A stretch of DNA of 9,519 nucleotides from Prevotellaceae bacterium UBA1726 (GCA_002316005.1 DCIM01000067.1:1-9519); one strand, 5' to 3'; shown: positions 1-6,851, numbered from the stretch's first letter. Notes: generated by a model from the letters alone, not told the origin. Numbers and translations are program-made.

Positions 1-560
1 ATGGTTGTCTTGAGCGACTTCTCCGCCTTCTCTTGATGAACAACTTCTATACGATTGCCCGACGTTTCGACTGGCATATTATTATTCTGCTTCACATCAG
101 GAGAAGCCCATAGGGTAAGACCTACAATGAAACCAATACCTATCTGGCCTACAATCTTATAGCGACCGCTGAGTCCGTCCTTGTTCTTGCGGAAAATCTT
201 GATAAAGTCGTCCATTCCTCCAAGGAAGCCCAACCATACGGTTGTGACAATCATCAGAAGAAGATAGACATTACGCAAACGACCAAGCAAAAGCACCGGA
301 ACGAGAATGGCAACAATGATGATTATACCACCCATTGAAGGCACGCCTACCTTCGAAGTGCCAAACGGATCAATGTTCACATCACGGGCTGTTTCTGTTA
401 TCTGCTTCCTCTTGAGGAACTTGATGAATCGCTCACCAAACCACATTGAGATGAGAAGTGACAATATCAACGCCAGCAAAGCGCGGAAAGAGATGTATCC
501 CCACATGTGAGAACCACTGATTCCAAACTGCTCGAGAAATCTAAAGAGATAGTATAGCAT
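1..560 (-). CDS. mraY: Phospho-N-acetylmuramoyl-pentapeptide-transferase (MraY), N-terminal part, cut by the window edge
   Basis: MraY is the polytopic membrane enzyme that moves phospho-MurNAc-pentapeptide from UDP to undecaprenyl phosphate, giving lipid I. I translated the minus strand from the ATG at 560; 186 codons stay open to the left edge. Visible are hydrophobic segments near residues 26-41, 78-93, 97-115 and 135-152, the conserved KVGVPSMGG motif (residues 70-78), the catalytic-site Asp pair GGMDDF (D117, D118) and DGLSGRYKI (128-136). After about residue 152 a polar stretch rich in Asn, Glu and Lys appears; Bacteroidota MraY proteins are longer than the E. coli enzyme and this probably belongs to their extra loop. 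No clear Shine-Dalgarno precedes the start. It follows murE by 59 bp and is the last dcw gene visible. Identity is secure; the C-terminal part is not in view. Confidence 0.95.
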   Translation of the reverse strand, partial: MLYYLFRFLEQFGISGSHMWGYISFRALLALILSLLISMWFGERFIKFLKRKQITETARDVNIDPFGTSKVGVPSMGGIIIIVAILVPVLLLGRLRNVYLLLMIVTTVWLGFLGGMDDFIKIFRKNKDGLSGRYKIVGQIGIGFIVGLTLWASPDVKQNNNMPVETSGNRIEVVHQEKAEKSLKTT

Positions 561-566
561 ATATTA

Positions 567-597
567 ATGTACGATGTTATGATGTACGATGTACGAT
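567..597. repeat. Short tandem repeat of GTACGAT between murE and mraY
   Basis: GTACGAT occurs at 569-575, 584-590 and 591-597. The last two are directly adjacent, and a degenerate GTTATGAT sits between the first and second. The array fills most of the 59-bp murE-mraY spacer. No role can be read from the sequence; it may be a simple-sequence tract that changes spacer length. It lies in the probable untranslated leader of mraY. Confidence 0.7.
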
Positions 598-619
598 TTC
601 CAAACCAATATGATTCTAT

Positions 620-2071
620 TTAAAGACCGAAGGCTGCACGAACCTCCTCCTTATCGTCAAAGTGATGCTTCACATCTCCGATGATCTGGTAGTCCTCATG
701 TCCCTTGCCGGCAATGAGAATAACATCACCCGGCTTAGCAATTACTGCAGCAGTACGGATTGCCTGACGACGATCGGTGATACGAAGGACATTGCGTTTC
801 TGATCTTCGGTCAAACCAGCCTCCATATCATCAAGAATTGCCTCAGGGTCTTCCTTGCGAGGATTGTCTGATGTAAGGATAACCTTATCACTTGCCTTTA
901 CTGCTTCCTGAGCCATGATTGGACGCTTTCCCTTGTCACGATTTCCGCCACAACCGCAGATTGTGATGAGAGTGCCCTTACCATTCATCACATCGCGCAA
1001 AGCCTGAATGACATTGATGATAGCGTCAGGAGTATGAGCGTAGTCAACAACGGCAGTAACTCCCTCTTTGCTACGGATTGGGTCAAGGCGTCCGCTTACA
1101 CTCTTAAGAGTGCTGAGTACGAGAAGCACATCCTCTGGCGACTTGCCCAACATAAGAGCCGCACCATAGACAGCAAGGAGATTGCTGACATTGAAGCGAC
1201 CAATGAACTGAACTCCGACCTCTCGACCGTCGATATCAAGGTACATTCCCTCGAAATGGCACTCAAGAATACGGGCTTTCAAATCTGCCATAGAGCGTAC
1301 GCTGTAGGTTTTAACTGTCGCCTTGCAGTTCTGAACCATCACCATTCCGTTCTTGTCATCAGCATTTGTGATGGCAAAGGCATCTTTTGAAAGTCCGTCG
1401 AAGAACAACTTCTTAGCGTCACGATAGTTCTCGAAAGTCTTGTGATAATCGAGGTGGTCGCGTGTAAGGTTGGTGAAGATTCCGCCCTGGAACTTCAATC
1501 CACCGATACGCTTCTGCTGAATAGCATGTGAAGAGCACTCCATAAACGCATACTCACATCCAGCCTCCACCATACGAGCAAGAAGCATGTTCAGCTCTAT
1601 CGGGTCAGGAGTGGTGTGGTCGGTTGGAATGGCCTCATCCTCGATATAATTGCAAACCGTTGAGAGAAGGCCAACCTTATGGCCCATCTTACGGAACATA
1701 TTATATAATAATGTAGCAATTGTTGTCTTGCCGTTTGTGCCAGTCACACCGACGAGTTTGAGTTTCTCAGTTGGACGACCATAGAAAACAGTGGCAACAG
1801 GACCTACTGCATCCTCTGTCGAAGCAACCTTCACATATGTGACACCTTCCTTCTGCTCCTCAGGCATGTCCTCGAGCAATACAGCAACAGCACCGAGTTC
1901 CTCTGCCTTTGGAATGAATTTGTGTCCGTCAACCTGAGTTCCCTTCATTGCAACAAAGAGATGCCCGTCAGCAATCTTACGCGAATCAATATTCACGCCA
2001 GTGATTTCAACATCTGTTGAGCCTACGACTTCAAGGGTTTTGATTCCCTTCAACAAATCACTTAACTTCAT
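620..2071 (-). CDS. murE: UDP-N-acetylmuramoyl-L-alanyl-D-glutamate--2,6-diaminopimelate ligase (MurE)
   Basis: MurE is a cytoplasmic ATP-dependent Mur ligase adding the third residue of the peptidoglycan stem peptide. The 483-residue protein has the usual family length. The N-terminal UDP-binding domain is followed by the P-loop GTNGKTT (111-117), HTTPDP (152-157), ECSSHA (178-183), TNLTRDHLDYH (200-210) and K220 in RDAKK, at the place of the carbamylated lysine. The C-terminal half has VDYAHTPDA (342-350) and the glycine-rich CGCGGNRDKGKRP (372-384). The specificity motif is DNPRKEDP (402-409); this DNPR form marks enzymes that add meso-diaminopimelate rather than lysine, fitting Gram-negative A1-gamma peptidoglycan. 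It lies 16 bp after ftsI in the dcw operon. The ATG at 2071 gives the canonical N-terminus, although no Shine-Dalgarno is evident. Confidence 0.97.
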   Translation of the reverse strand: MKLSDLLKGIKTLEVVGSTDVEITGVNIDSRKIADGHLFVAMKGTQVDGHKFIPKAEELGAVAVLLEDMPEEQKEGVTYVKVASTEDAVGPVATVFYGRPTEKLKLVGVTGTNGKTTIATLLYNMFRKMGHKVGLLSTVCNYIEDEAIPTDHTTPDPIELNMLLARMVEAGCEYAFMECSSHAIQQKRIGGLKFQGGIFTNLTRDHLDYHKTFENYRDAKKLFFDGLSKDAFAITNADDKNGMVMVQNCKATVKTYSVRSMADLKARILECHFEGMYLDIDGREVGVQFIGRFNVSNLLAVYGAALMLGKSPEDVLLVLSTLKSVSGRLDPIRSKEGVTAVVDYAHTPDAIINVIQALRDVMNGKGTLITICGCGGNRDKGKRPIMAQEAVKASDKVILTSDNPRKEDPEAILDDMEAGLTEDQKRNVLRITDRRQAIRTAAVIAKPGDVILIAGKGHEDYQIIGDVKHHFDDKEEVRAAFGL

Positions 2072-2087
2072 ACAACTATAGTTTTAT

Positions 2088-4268
2088 TTATGCATTACTT
2101 TCTACTTGCAGTTCAAGAGCGCAGAGTGTTCCTCGCTTGAACTTTGTTCCTGGGGCGAGGCTTTGCTTTACAACCTTACCTCTACCGGCCAGTTTCACCT
2201 TCAATCCTTTGCTTTCGAGCAGATAAACTGCATCTCGAGCACCCATTCCTGTTACATCAGGAACAATTGCGTTACCCTGAACAGGCTTGCGCTTTATATG
2301 GATTGTGTTACCCGATTTCTCGCCAACACCCCATATTGGGTTACCTGTGGCATAAGAGCCATTCCAATCTGCGCGTGCCTTGAAACCGAGATTGTTCAGT
2401 ACATAGTCAGCAGCAAGGATGTTTCCCGGCTTCACATCCGGCATTGGGTCAGAGTCGCCTCTCTTTGCCTGCGACAATTCAAGAGCGAGATCGTGTGCCA
2501 TAACACCTTCTGCGATATTGTGGAATACTACTCCACTCATACCACCACCCGAAGCAGGAAGGCCCCACTTCTTGATGCAGACAATACAAGAATACTTTGC
2601 ATCCTCACCCGGAGGGCCGAAATAACCTGCAAAACTGAGCCAGTAGCCAGTTGTTCCACTCTTATATCCGGCACTACCCATTGAAACCTGTGCAGTTCCT
2701 GTCTTACCCGAAACAGGGAATGTCTTACTTCCCGCCTTCTTTCCAAGACCCTGACTTACCACATGACGAAGTACCGTCTGCATTGTCTTGATAGACTCTG
2801 GATTCTTAGTGATACATTCCTTCAATACCTCAGTAGGGAACTCCTGAATCACCTGACCATCCTTCATTACTGCTTTGACGAAACGAGGTTTCACCATCTT
2901 TCCGTTGTTGGCAATGGCATTGTAGAATGTGAGGGTGTTGATTGGAGCAATCTGAGTACCATAACCGATACTCATCCAAGGCAACTGTGTCTTATCCTCC
3001 ACTCCACCGTGGACATTGCGCTTTACCCTTGGTACATTTGGATGTTTGTAACCAATGAGTGGCAAATGCAAATCCTCAAGGATTCCAAGTCGGCGGATTC
3101 CAGCGATGAAGTCTTCCGGACGAGATGCATACGCATTATCAATGACAGTACTTACACCAATATTCGAACTCACCTCAAGCGAACGGGCAACATTAATGTC
3201 ACCATAACCGCCCTGAGTAGCCCAGTTGTGGTCCTTCATCTTACGGCTGTGCATCTCAACAACGCCACCATAGGTGTGGATAATCTTGCTTGTATCACAC
3301 TTTCCCTCATCAAGGGCAAGGAGGATGGACGCTGGCTTGAACACAGATCCCGGCTCACAGGTGTAACTGATGGCATTGTTCATAATCTCGCGATACTCAC
3401 CATCCGCACATTTCATCATGTTCACAATGGCTTTCACGTCACCAGTCTTCACCTCCATAAGGATAGCGACACCCATCTCGCCGTTTACCTGAGGAAGTCG
3501 CAACTCATCAAGGAGTGCTCGTTCGGCAAGGTCCTGCATATTCACATCAATAGTCGTAACGACATCTGCACCATTTACGGCAGGCATATCGACAATTGAA
3601 AGGAACTTGTTGCGCACCTTACGACGATGCATTATACCATGCTGACCACGAAGAAGGGTATCAAACGAGAGCTCAATACCACAGCGGGCAGTATCCTTTG
3701 CACCAAACATCTCACCAATTGTACGCGCACCACTTGAGCCGTTAGGACGAACTCGGGCATTGTACTCCTCTGTGTAGAAACCACCTTTGTAGGATGTGAG
3801 GTTGAAAATCGGAAGGCTCTTAACCTCCGAATATGTTGAGTAGTTTACTCGTTTGTTCCACAGTTTGCAACGCTTCGAGTTTGTTTCCTTTCCTTTGTCA
3901 AGGATTGTGCGGAACTCAGCGGCTGTGCGTGTAGGGAAGATTTTGTGAAGTCCGTTGCAGATGACATCAACACTATCTGCCCAAAGGGTGTCTGTCTTTG
4001 AGTTGTGCATAGCGTCAAAATCGACAAAGAGCATGAACTCAGGAAGTGATGAAGCCAGCAACTGACCATCACAGCTGAGGATGTCGCCTCGTGTCGGTTT
4101 GATTGGCACACTGTCTTTCTTCACACGATCGGCCACCTGCTGCCAGTAGTCGCGCTTCACAGTCATGATGTAGCTTGCCTTAACGACAACAGCAATCGCC
4201 AACAACGCCATAATAATGACGAAGAAGGTATAGCGCGGAATGATTTTTTCGTTTTCGAACTTGCTCAT
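2088..4268 (-). CDS. ftsI: Penicillin-binding protein, division transpeptidase FtsI (PBP3/SpoVD type) with C-terminal PASTA
   Basis: This is the class B penicillin-binding protein that cross-links septal peptidoglycan with FtsW. The 726 residues comprise a short cytoplasmic tail, one signal-anchor helix (about 13-34), a pedestal or dimerisation domain beginning near the RGDILSCDGQLLA segment (60-72), and a transpeptidase domain. All three catalytic motifs are intact: SVFK (S308 nucleophile, K311), SSN (367-369) and KTGT (522-525). The C-terminus carries a PASTA domain (about 666-723, beginning IVPDVTGMGARDAV) and, before it, a PASTA-like segment (about 608-660, MPDVKPGNILAADYVLNNLG). PASTA tails are found in FtsI-type proteins of Bacteroidota and SpoVD-type proteins of Gram-positives. 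The start at 4268 is one base after the ftsL-like stop, indicating translational coupling. Its place between ftsL and murE matches conserved dcw order. Confidence 0.95.
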   Translation of the reverse strand: MSKFENEKIIPRYTFFVIIMALLAIAVVVKASYIMTVKRDYWQQVADRVKKDSVPIKPTRGDILSCDGQLLASSLPEFMLFVDFDAMHNSKTDTLWADSVDVICNGLHKIFPTRTAAEFRTILDKGKETNSKRCKLWNKRVNYSTYSEVKSLPIFNLTSYKGGFYTEEYNARVRPNGSSGARTIGEMFGAKDTARCGIELSFDTLLRGQHGIMHRRKVRNKFLSIVDMPAVNGADVVTTIDVNMQDLAERALLDELRLPQVNGEMGVAILMEVKTGDVKAIVNMMKCADGEYREIMNNAISYTCEPGSVFKPASILLALDEGKCDTSKIIHTYGGVVEMHSRKMKDHNWATQGGYGDINVARSLEVSSNIGVSTVIDNAYASRPEDFIAGIRRLGILEDLHLPLIGYKHPNVPRVKRNVHGGVEDKTQLPWMSIGYGTQIAPINTLTFYNAIANNGKMVKPRFVKAVMKDGQVIQEFPTEVLKECITKNPESIKTMQTVLRHVVSQGLGKKAGSKTFPVSGKTGTAQVSMGSAGYKSGTTGYWLSFAGYFGPPGEDAKYSCIVCIKKWGLPASGGGMSGVVFHNIAEGVMAHDLALELSQAKRGDSDPMPDVKPGNILAADYVLNNLGFKARADWNGSYATGNPIWGVGEKSGNTIHIKRKPVQGNAIVPDVTGMGARDAVYLLESKGLKVKLAGRGKVVKQSLAPGTKFKRGTLCALELQVESNA

Positions 4269-4269
4269 C

Positions 4270-4761
4270 TTACTCTGGTACTTTTATATAATATGGTGGT
4301 CGGTCGGATATTTTCAGGAGGCTGTCGTTGTTCAACTTCAGCATGTCGAGAATCTTACTCTGGCGAGTGCGCTCTGTGAGTTCACTCTTTGACGAGAGGG
4401 CCTTGAACTTGGCATCTTTCAGCACTTTCGTCTTTTTGTCAATCTCAACAATGTCCTGCTGATACTTGTATCTTTGGGCGATATAGACAATCAGGAAGAA
4501 AGTGATGAGAAGGAAAAGCCATATCTGGCGTCTTACAATCTCGGCGGTGAGGATATCGCCAAACACTACCTTGCGAAGTGTGATGCCGTTTTTGATTTGT
4601 GGGACATCTTCCTCGGCTACTGTCTCCCTAATCAGCTGCTGCAATGAAGGAGTTTCGGATGCAGGCTTTTCCACAACGGTTTCTTGTTCCTGCTGTGGTG
4701 TTTCCTCGCCAACTGTCACCTTCAACTTTGGCTCGGCTTCTGTCTTTTCTATTTCCTTCAT
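4270..4761 (-). CDS. ftsL: FtsL-like bitopic cell division protein
   Basis: A 163-residue protein with a polar, Glu-rich cytoplasmic N-terminus (1-78), a single transmembrane helix (about 80-97, IWLFLLITFFLIVYIAQR) and a short charged periplasmic stretch with coiled-coil character (about 100-135). This is FtsL topology: FtsL pairs with FtsB through the coiled coil and activates FtsWI. FtsL diverges strongly in sequence, so the call rests on topology and on position between rsmH and ftsI, where ftsL sits in most dcw clusters. The start overlaps the rsmH stop in an ATGA arrangement (4758-4761), and the stop is one base from the ftsI start, so the three genes are probably translationally coupled. 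The cytoplasmic part is much longer than that of E. coli FtsL; the Bacteroidota form seems generally extended, but I could not compare homologues. Confidence 0.85.
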   Translation of the reverse strand: MKEIEKTEAEPKLKVTVGEETPQQEQETVVEKPASETPSLQQLIRETVAEEDVPQIKNGITLRKVVFGDILTAEIVRRQIWLFLLITFFLIVYIAQRYKYQQDIVEIDKKTKVLKDAKFKALSSKSELTERTRQSKILDMLKLNNDSLLKISDRPPYYIKVPE

Positions 4762-5678
4762 TTCTTTTCTGCTATTCTAAGTTTGGCACTACGGCTTCGC
4801 GGATTCTGTTCCTGTTCGTCGGCCGAAGGCACTATTACCTTATTATTAATTAACGCGTATGGAGTCTCAATCCTTCCGAAGAAGTCCTGAACCACTTTTC
4901 CTTCGATGTTTCCTGTCTTCATCACATTCTTCACCATTCTGTCTTCGAGCGAATGATATGTGATTACTGACAATCGGCCACCAGGGCGAAGCAACTCCGT
5001 ACATCCCAAAAGCATCTCTCTGAGGGCGTCCATCTCGTGGTTCACTTCAATTCGGAGTGCCTGGAAGAGTTTTGCCATATCTTTCTTCTCGCGTTCTTTC
5101 TTGAAGAGTGGTTCAACGGCTGAGACGAAATCCTGTGTGGTGAGGATTGGTTTCTGCTGACGAGCCTTGACGAGAAGTGAGGCAATTCGGCGAGCCTGTT
5201 TCAGTTCTCCATAGAGATAGAAGATATCAGCCAGATGTTCCTCTGTGTCTTCATTCACAATGTCGGCTGCTGTCTTTCCTGCTCGTTTGTTCATTCGCAT
5301 ATCGAGCGGAGAGTCGAAACGGAAGGAGAAGCCTCGTGTCTCATCGTCGAAATGATGGGATGAAACTCCAAGATCGGCCAGAAGTCCGTCAATCTGCTCT
5401 ACTCCGTGATAACGCATCCAGTTTTTCAGATAGCGGAAATTGCTTCTAACGAATGTAAAATGCTCATGAGGCTTGATGTTGGCCTCTGCATCCTGATCCT
5501 GATCGAAACTGTAGAGATGTCCTCCGCCCGCTTCTATTATCCTTCGGAGAATCTCGCGCGAATGACCTCCTCCACCGAAAGTGACATCTACATAGATGCC
5601 GCCTTTGTGGATATTCAATCCGTCAATACTCTCGTGAAGGAGAACCGGAACATGATATGTCTCTACTATTTTCACCAT
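4758..5678 (-). CDS. rsmH: 16S rRNA (cytosine(1402)-N4)-methyltransferase RsmH (MraW)
   Basis: RsmH uses S-adenosylmethionine to methylate N4 of C1402 in the 16S rRNA decoding centre. The 306-residue protein has the family length and its diagnostic motifs: HVPVLL (9-14), the SAM-binding DVTFGGGGHS (31-40), FDQDQDA (58-64), DLGVSSHHFDD (102-112), RGFSFRFDSPLDMRM (115-129), ALRIEVNHEM (207-216), VITYHSLEDR (238-247) and the C-terminal NPRSRSAKLR (292-301). A good Shine-Dalgarno (AAAGGA on the minus strand, 5690-5685) lies 6 nt before the ATG at 5678 and supports this start. It follows mraZ by 18 bp and overlaps ftsL by 4 bp. It travels with mraZ in nearly all dcw clusters. Confidence 0.97.
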   Translation of the reverse strand: MVKIVETYHVPVLLHESIDGLNIHKGGIYVDVTFGGGGHSREILRRIIEAGGGHLYSFDQDQDAEANIKPHEHFTFVRSNFRYLKNWMRYHGVEQIDGLLADLGVSSHHFDDETRGFSFRFDSPLDMRMNKRAGKTAADIVNEDTEEHLADIFYLYGELKQARRIASLLVKARQQKPILTTQDFVSAVEPLFKKEREKKDMAKLFQALRIEVNHEMDALREMLLGCTELLRPGGRLSVITYHSLEDRMVKNVMKTGNIEGKVVQDFFGRIETPYALINNKVIVPSADEQEQNPRSRSAKLRIAEKK

Positions 5679-5696
5679 CTTTCGTCCTTTCTGCCT

Positions 5697-6146
5697 TTAC
5701 TCCGGGATGTTCATTATCTCTTCGAGTGCCTTACTGAAGTCGTCTGCCTCCATAAATGGCTTTTCTGTAAGGGTGGTACTCCAGATTTCAATGGTATCGC
5801 CCATACCGACAAACTTCACCGATTGCTCTATCTGTGCCATCTGCATATATCGCTTTGGCATGAGGAAACGGCCGTTTCCGTCGAGCGAGAGTAATTCAAC
5901 ATCACTAACGAACTGACGGAAAATCTGCTGATGTGCAGCATTCCAACGCGACAGACGAGAACGCAACTCGTCCATCTGCTGATTCCAGACACTTTCAGGA
6001 TAGAGCACGAGGCACTGCTGGAAAACATCCTTACGAAGGACGAGATTCTCTTCGCCCGATGCCTGGAGCACCTTGCGGAAGACGGCAGGAAGGAATACTC
6101 GTCCCTTCGCATCTGCCTTTGCTTCTATGTTGCCTAAGAATCTCAT
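5697..6146 (-). CDS. mraZ: Transcriptional regulator MraZ
   Basis: MraZ is a DNA-binding protein with two SpoVT/AbrB-type half-domains that forms a ring-shaped oligomer and controls its own dcw operon. The protein is 149 residues, close to the usual 140-155. Each half carries the signature: DAKGRVFLPAVFR (12-24) and DGNGRFLMPKRY (about 95-106). I chose the ATG at 6146 because it gives the canonical N-terminus MRFLGNIEAKADAKGR and has a purine-rich AGAGG (6160-6156) 9 nt upstream. The reading frame also stays open to an upstream ATG at 6284, but that 46-residue extension is basic, unlike any MraZ, and would run across the operator and promoter. It is the first gene of the cluster. It is probably autoregulated through the boxes at 6259-6284. 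Confidence 0.96.
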   Translation of the reverse strand: MRFLGNIEAKADAKGRVFLPAVFRKVLQASGEENLVLRKDVFQQCLVLYPESVWNQQMDELRSRLSRWNAAHQQIFRQFVSDVELLSLDGNGRFLMPKRYMQMAQIEQSVKFVGMGDTIEIWSTTLTEKPFMEADDFSKALEEIMNIPE

Positions 6147-6155
6147 GTTTTTTTG

Positions 6156-6160
6156 CCTCT
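6156..6160 (-). promoter_or_regulatory. Ribosome binding site of mraZ
   Basis: On the minus strand AGAGG precedes the ATG at 6146 by 9 nt. It is the best ribosome-binding match near a MraZ start and is the main non-homology reason for rejecting the upstream ATG at 6284. Confidence 0.6.
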
Positions 6161-6182
6161 TTAATCTACTTTTCTTGTTTCT

Positions 6183-6214
6183 CGCCCCTTTTGGGCGGTG
6201 GCGATTTTTTCGCC
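6183..6214 (-). promoter_or_regulatory. Two small tandem hairpins in the mraZ leader
   Basis: Two perfect 5-bp inverted repeats with 5-nt loops lie side by side in the predicted leader RNA. One is GGCGA/TCGCC with arms at 6200-6204 and 6210-6214. The other is CGCCC/GGGCG with arms at 6183-6187 and 6193-6197. Both are GC-rich in an otherwise A-rich leader. Neither is followed by a U-tract, so they do not look like an intrinsic terminator. Possible roles are mRNA stability or control of mraZ translation; this is inference. Confidence 0.4.
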
Positions 6215-6241
6215 TTTCGCTACTTTTTGGGGGAGTTTGCG

Positions 6242-6249
6242 CAAAGTTA
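6242..6249 (-). promoter_or_regulatory. Probable mraZ (dcw) promoter, Bacteroides-type -7 element
   Basis: The minus strand reads TAACTTTG, an exact match to the Bacteroidota -7 consensus TAnnTTTG. With the usual 19-21 nt spacer, the -33 element would fall at about 6269-6274. There the sequence is GTGGGG, a poor match to TTTG, and it coincides with the middle MraZ box. Transcription would begin near 6235, leaving a leader of about 90 nt. The -7 element is half of a 10-bp palindrome, TTTGCGCAAA (6236-6245). Confidence 0.6.
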
Positions 6250-6258
6250 CGATTTTTT

Positions 6259-6284
6259 CTCCACACTTCCCCACTTTTCCCCAC
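6259..6284 (-). promoter_or_regulatory. MraZ operator: three TGGGG-type boxes at 10-bp spacing
   Basis: Read on the minus strand, GTGGGG (6284-6279), GTGGGG (6274-6269) and GTGGAG (6264-6259) repeat with an exact 10-bp period, one helical turn. In E. coli, MraZ binds three TGGGN boxes separated by 5 nt upstream of mraZ; here the pattern is TGGGG-N5-TGGGG-N5-TGGAG. The boxes span the place of the -33 promoter element, so MraZ binding should block RNA polymerase. That gives negative autoregulation of the whole cluster. The third box carries one change. Confidence 0.8.
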
Positions 6285-6811
6285 TTTTTTTCAAAAAATA
6301 TTGATTTTAACATTTTATAGCAGTTAAAACGGGTATTTCGGGCGGTTTGGGGGAATGAACTGAAGATTGGCGAAAATGGCAAAAATCGGAAAATCGATCC
6401 TTCAAACGGACTTTCTTGACTAAAAGGCAAATATTTTCGGTTGATTGCTTTTCAGCTCAATCGCGATTTGTAAAGTTTATTCACAGCGCCAAATTTGGGC
6501 ATTTTCAAAACATCGGCAAAAAGCGCACTTGTAACCGTTTGATTATCAAGGCGTTGTGAAAGTGCCGTAATGAGCGTGTCATTTAACTGAAATGAAGTGG
6601 TCATTTAACTGAAATGAGGAGGTCATTTAAGTGGAATGAGGCGCTCATTTAACTGAAATGACAAAGCGAAAATTTTGTGTAAAGAAAATTCGCACAATGA
6701 TTTTATCGTTCTGGGCAAATTGTGGGGCAAAAAGCGGGAAAGGGGAAGAAAAATTGATTATTGCGAAATAAAAAAATCGGGAATAAGGATGGTTAAACCG
6801 AAAAAAAGTGT
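6285..6811. other. Long intergenic region between divergent dcw and lipid operons; no gene seen
   Basis: I find no credible protein or known RNA gene here; the open frames are short, AT-driven and of low complexity. Structures seen are an inverted repeat TTTTAAC/GTTAAAA (6305-6311 and 6323-6329), the 10-bp palindromes AATCGCGATT (6459-6468) and CCAAATTTGG (6489-6498), one DnaA-box-like TTATTCACA (6477-6485), the 22-bp tandem array (6579-6661), and a bulged hairpin with AATTTT/AAAATT arms (6666-6693). The stretch is rich in A and T runs. It may hold regulatory sites for both operons or an unrecognised small RNA. Confidence 0.5.
6579..6661. repeat. Four tandem copies of a 17-bp imperfect palindrome at 22-bp period
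   Basis: TCATTTAACTGAAATGA is present identically at 6579-6595, 6601-6617 and 6645-6661. A variant, TCATTTAAGTGGAATGA, is at 6623-6639. Starts are exactly 22 bp apart, about two helical turns, separated by 5-bp spacers that differ (AGTGG, GGAGG, GGCGC). Each unit has TCATTT and AAATGA arms around 5 nt. In the variant, one arm base change still allows a U-G pair in RNA. A trailing AATGA at 6569-6573 may be the remnant of an earlier unit. Conserved units with variable spacers suggest protein binding sites, but this is not proven. Confidence 0.85.
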
Positions 6812-6819
6812 TATTTTTG
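6812..6819 (+). promoter_or_regulatory. Probable promoter of the glsA-glsB operon, Bacteroides-type -7 element
   Basis: TATTTTTG matches the Bacteroidota -7 consensus TAnnTTTG exactly. No good TTTG-type -33 element lies 19-21 nt upstream (sequence around 6787-6792 is GGATGG), so basal strength may be low or need an activator. Transcription would begin near 6825, giving a leader of about 45 nt before the ATG at 6872. Confidence 0.5.
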
Positions 6820-6837
6820 CAGTTAGGAAAAGTATGA

Positions 6838-6851
6838 ATGCTATTTAGCAT
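6838..6851. promoter_or_regulatory. Perfect 14-bp dyad in the glsA leader
   Basis: ATGCTATTTAGCAT has 6-bp perfect arms around two T. It lies between the predicted transcription start and the glsA ATG, about 20 bp before the coding region and just before the AAGGA (6852-6856) that may serve as ribosome binding site. It could be a repressor operator; as RNA its 2-nt loop would be strained. Function is inference. Confidence 0.4.

Noticed and set aside
1034..1390. 118-codon plus-strand open frame inside murE
   Set aside because: It is antisense to the conserved Mur ligase core, with no motif and no upstream signals.
2763..3599. 278-codon open frame on the plus strand inside ftsI
   Set aside because: It is fully antisense to the conserved transpeptidase domain, has no recognisable domain, and is explained by the codon use of ftsI.
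5697..6284. Longer 195-residue form of MraZ from the ATG at 6284
   Set aside because: The extra 46 residues do not resemble MraZ, would cover the promoter, leader hairpins and part of the operator, and the ATG at 6146 has a ribosome binding site and gives the canonical N-terminus.
6579..6661. CRISPR array
   Set aside because: Spacers are only 5 bp and repeats 17 bp, far too short, and no cas genes are present.
6666..6693. Terminator after the 22-bp array
   Set aside because: The hairpin is bulged and AT-rich and is not followed by a T-run on either strand.
6722..6746. G-rich motifs GTGGGG, GCGGGA and AGGGGA as a second MraZ operator before glsA
   Set aside because: Spacing is 12 and 7 bp rather than the regular 10 bp, and only one motif fits TGGGN well.
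6645..6851. 68-codon minus-strand open frame in the divergent intergenic region
   Set aside because: The translation is rich in Phe, Asn and Ile as expected from AT-rich non-coding DNA; it spans the glsA promoter and the last 22-bp repeat.
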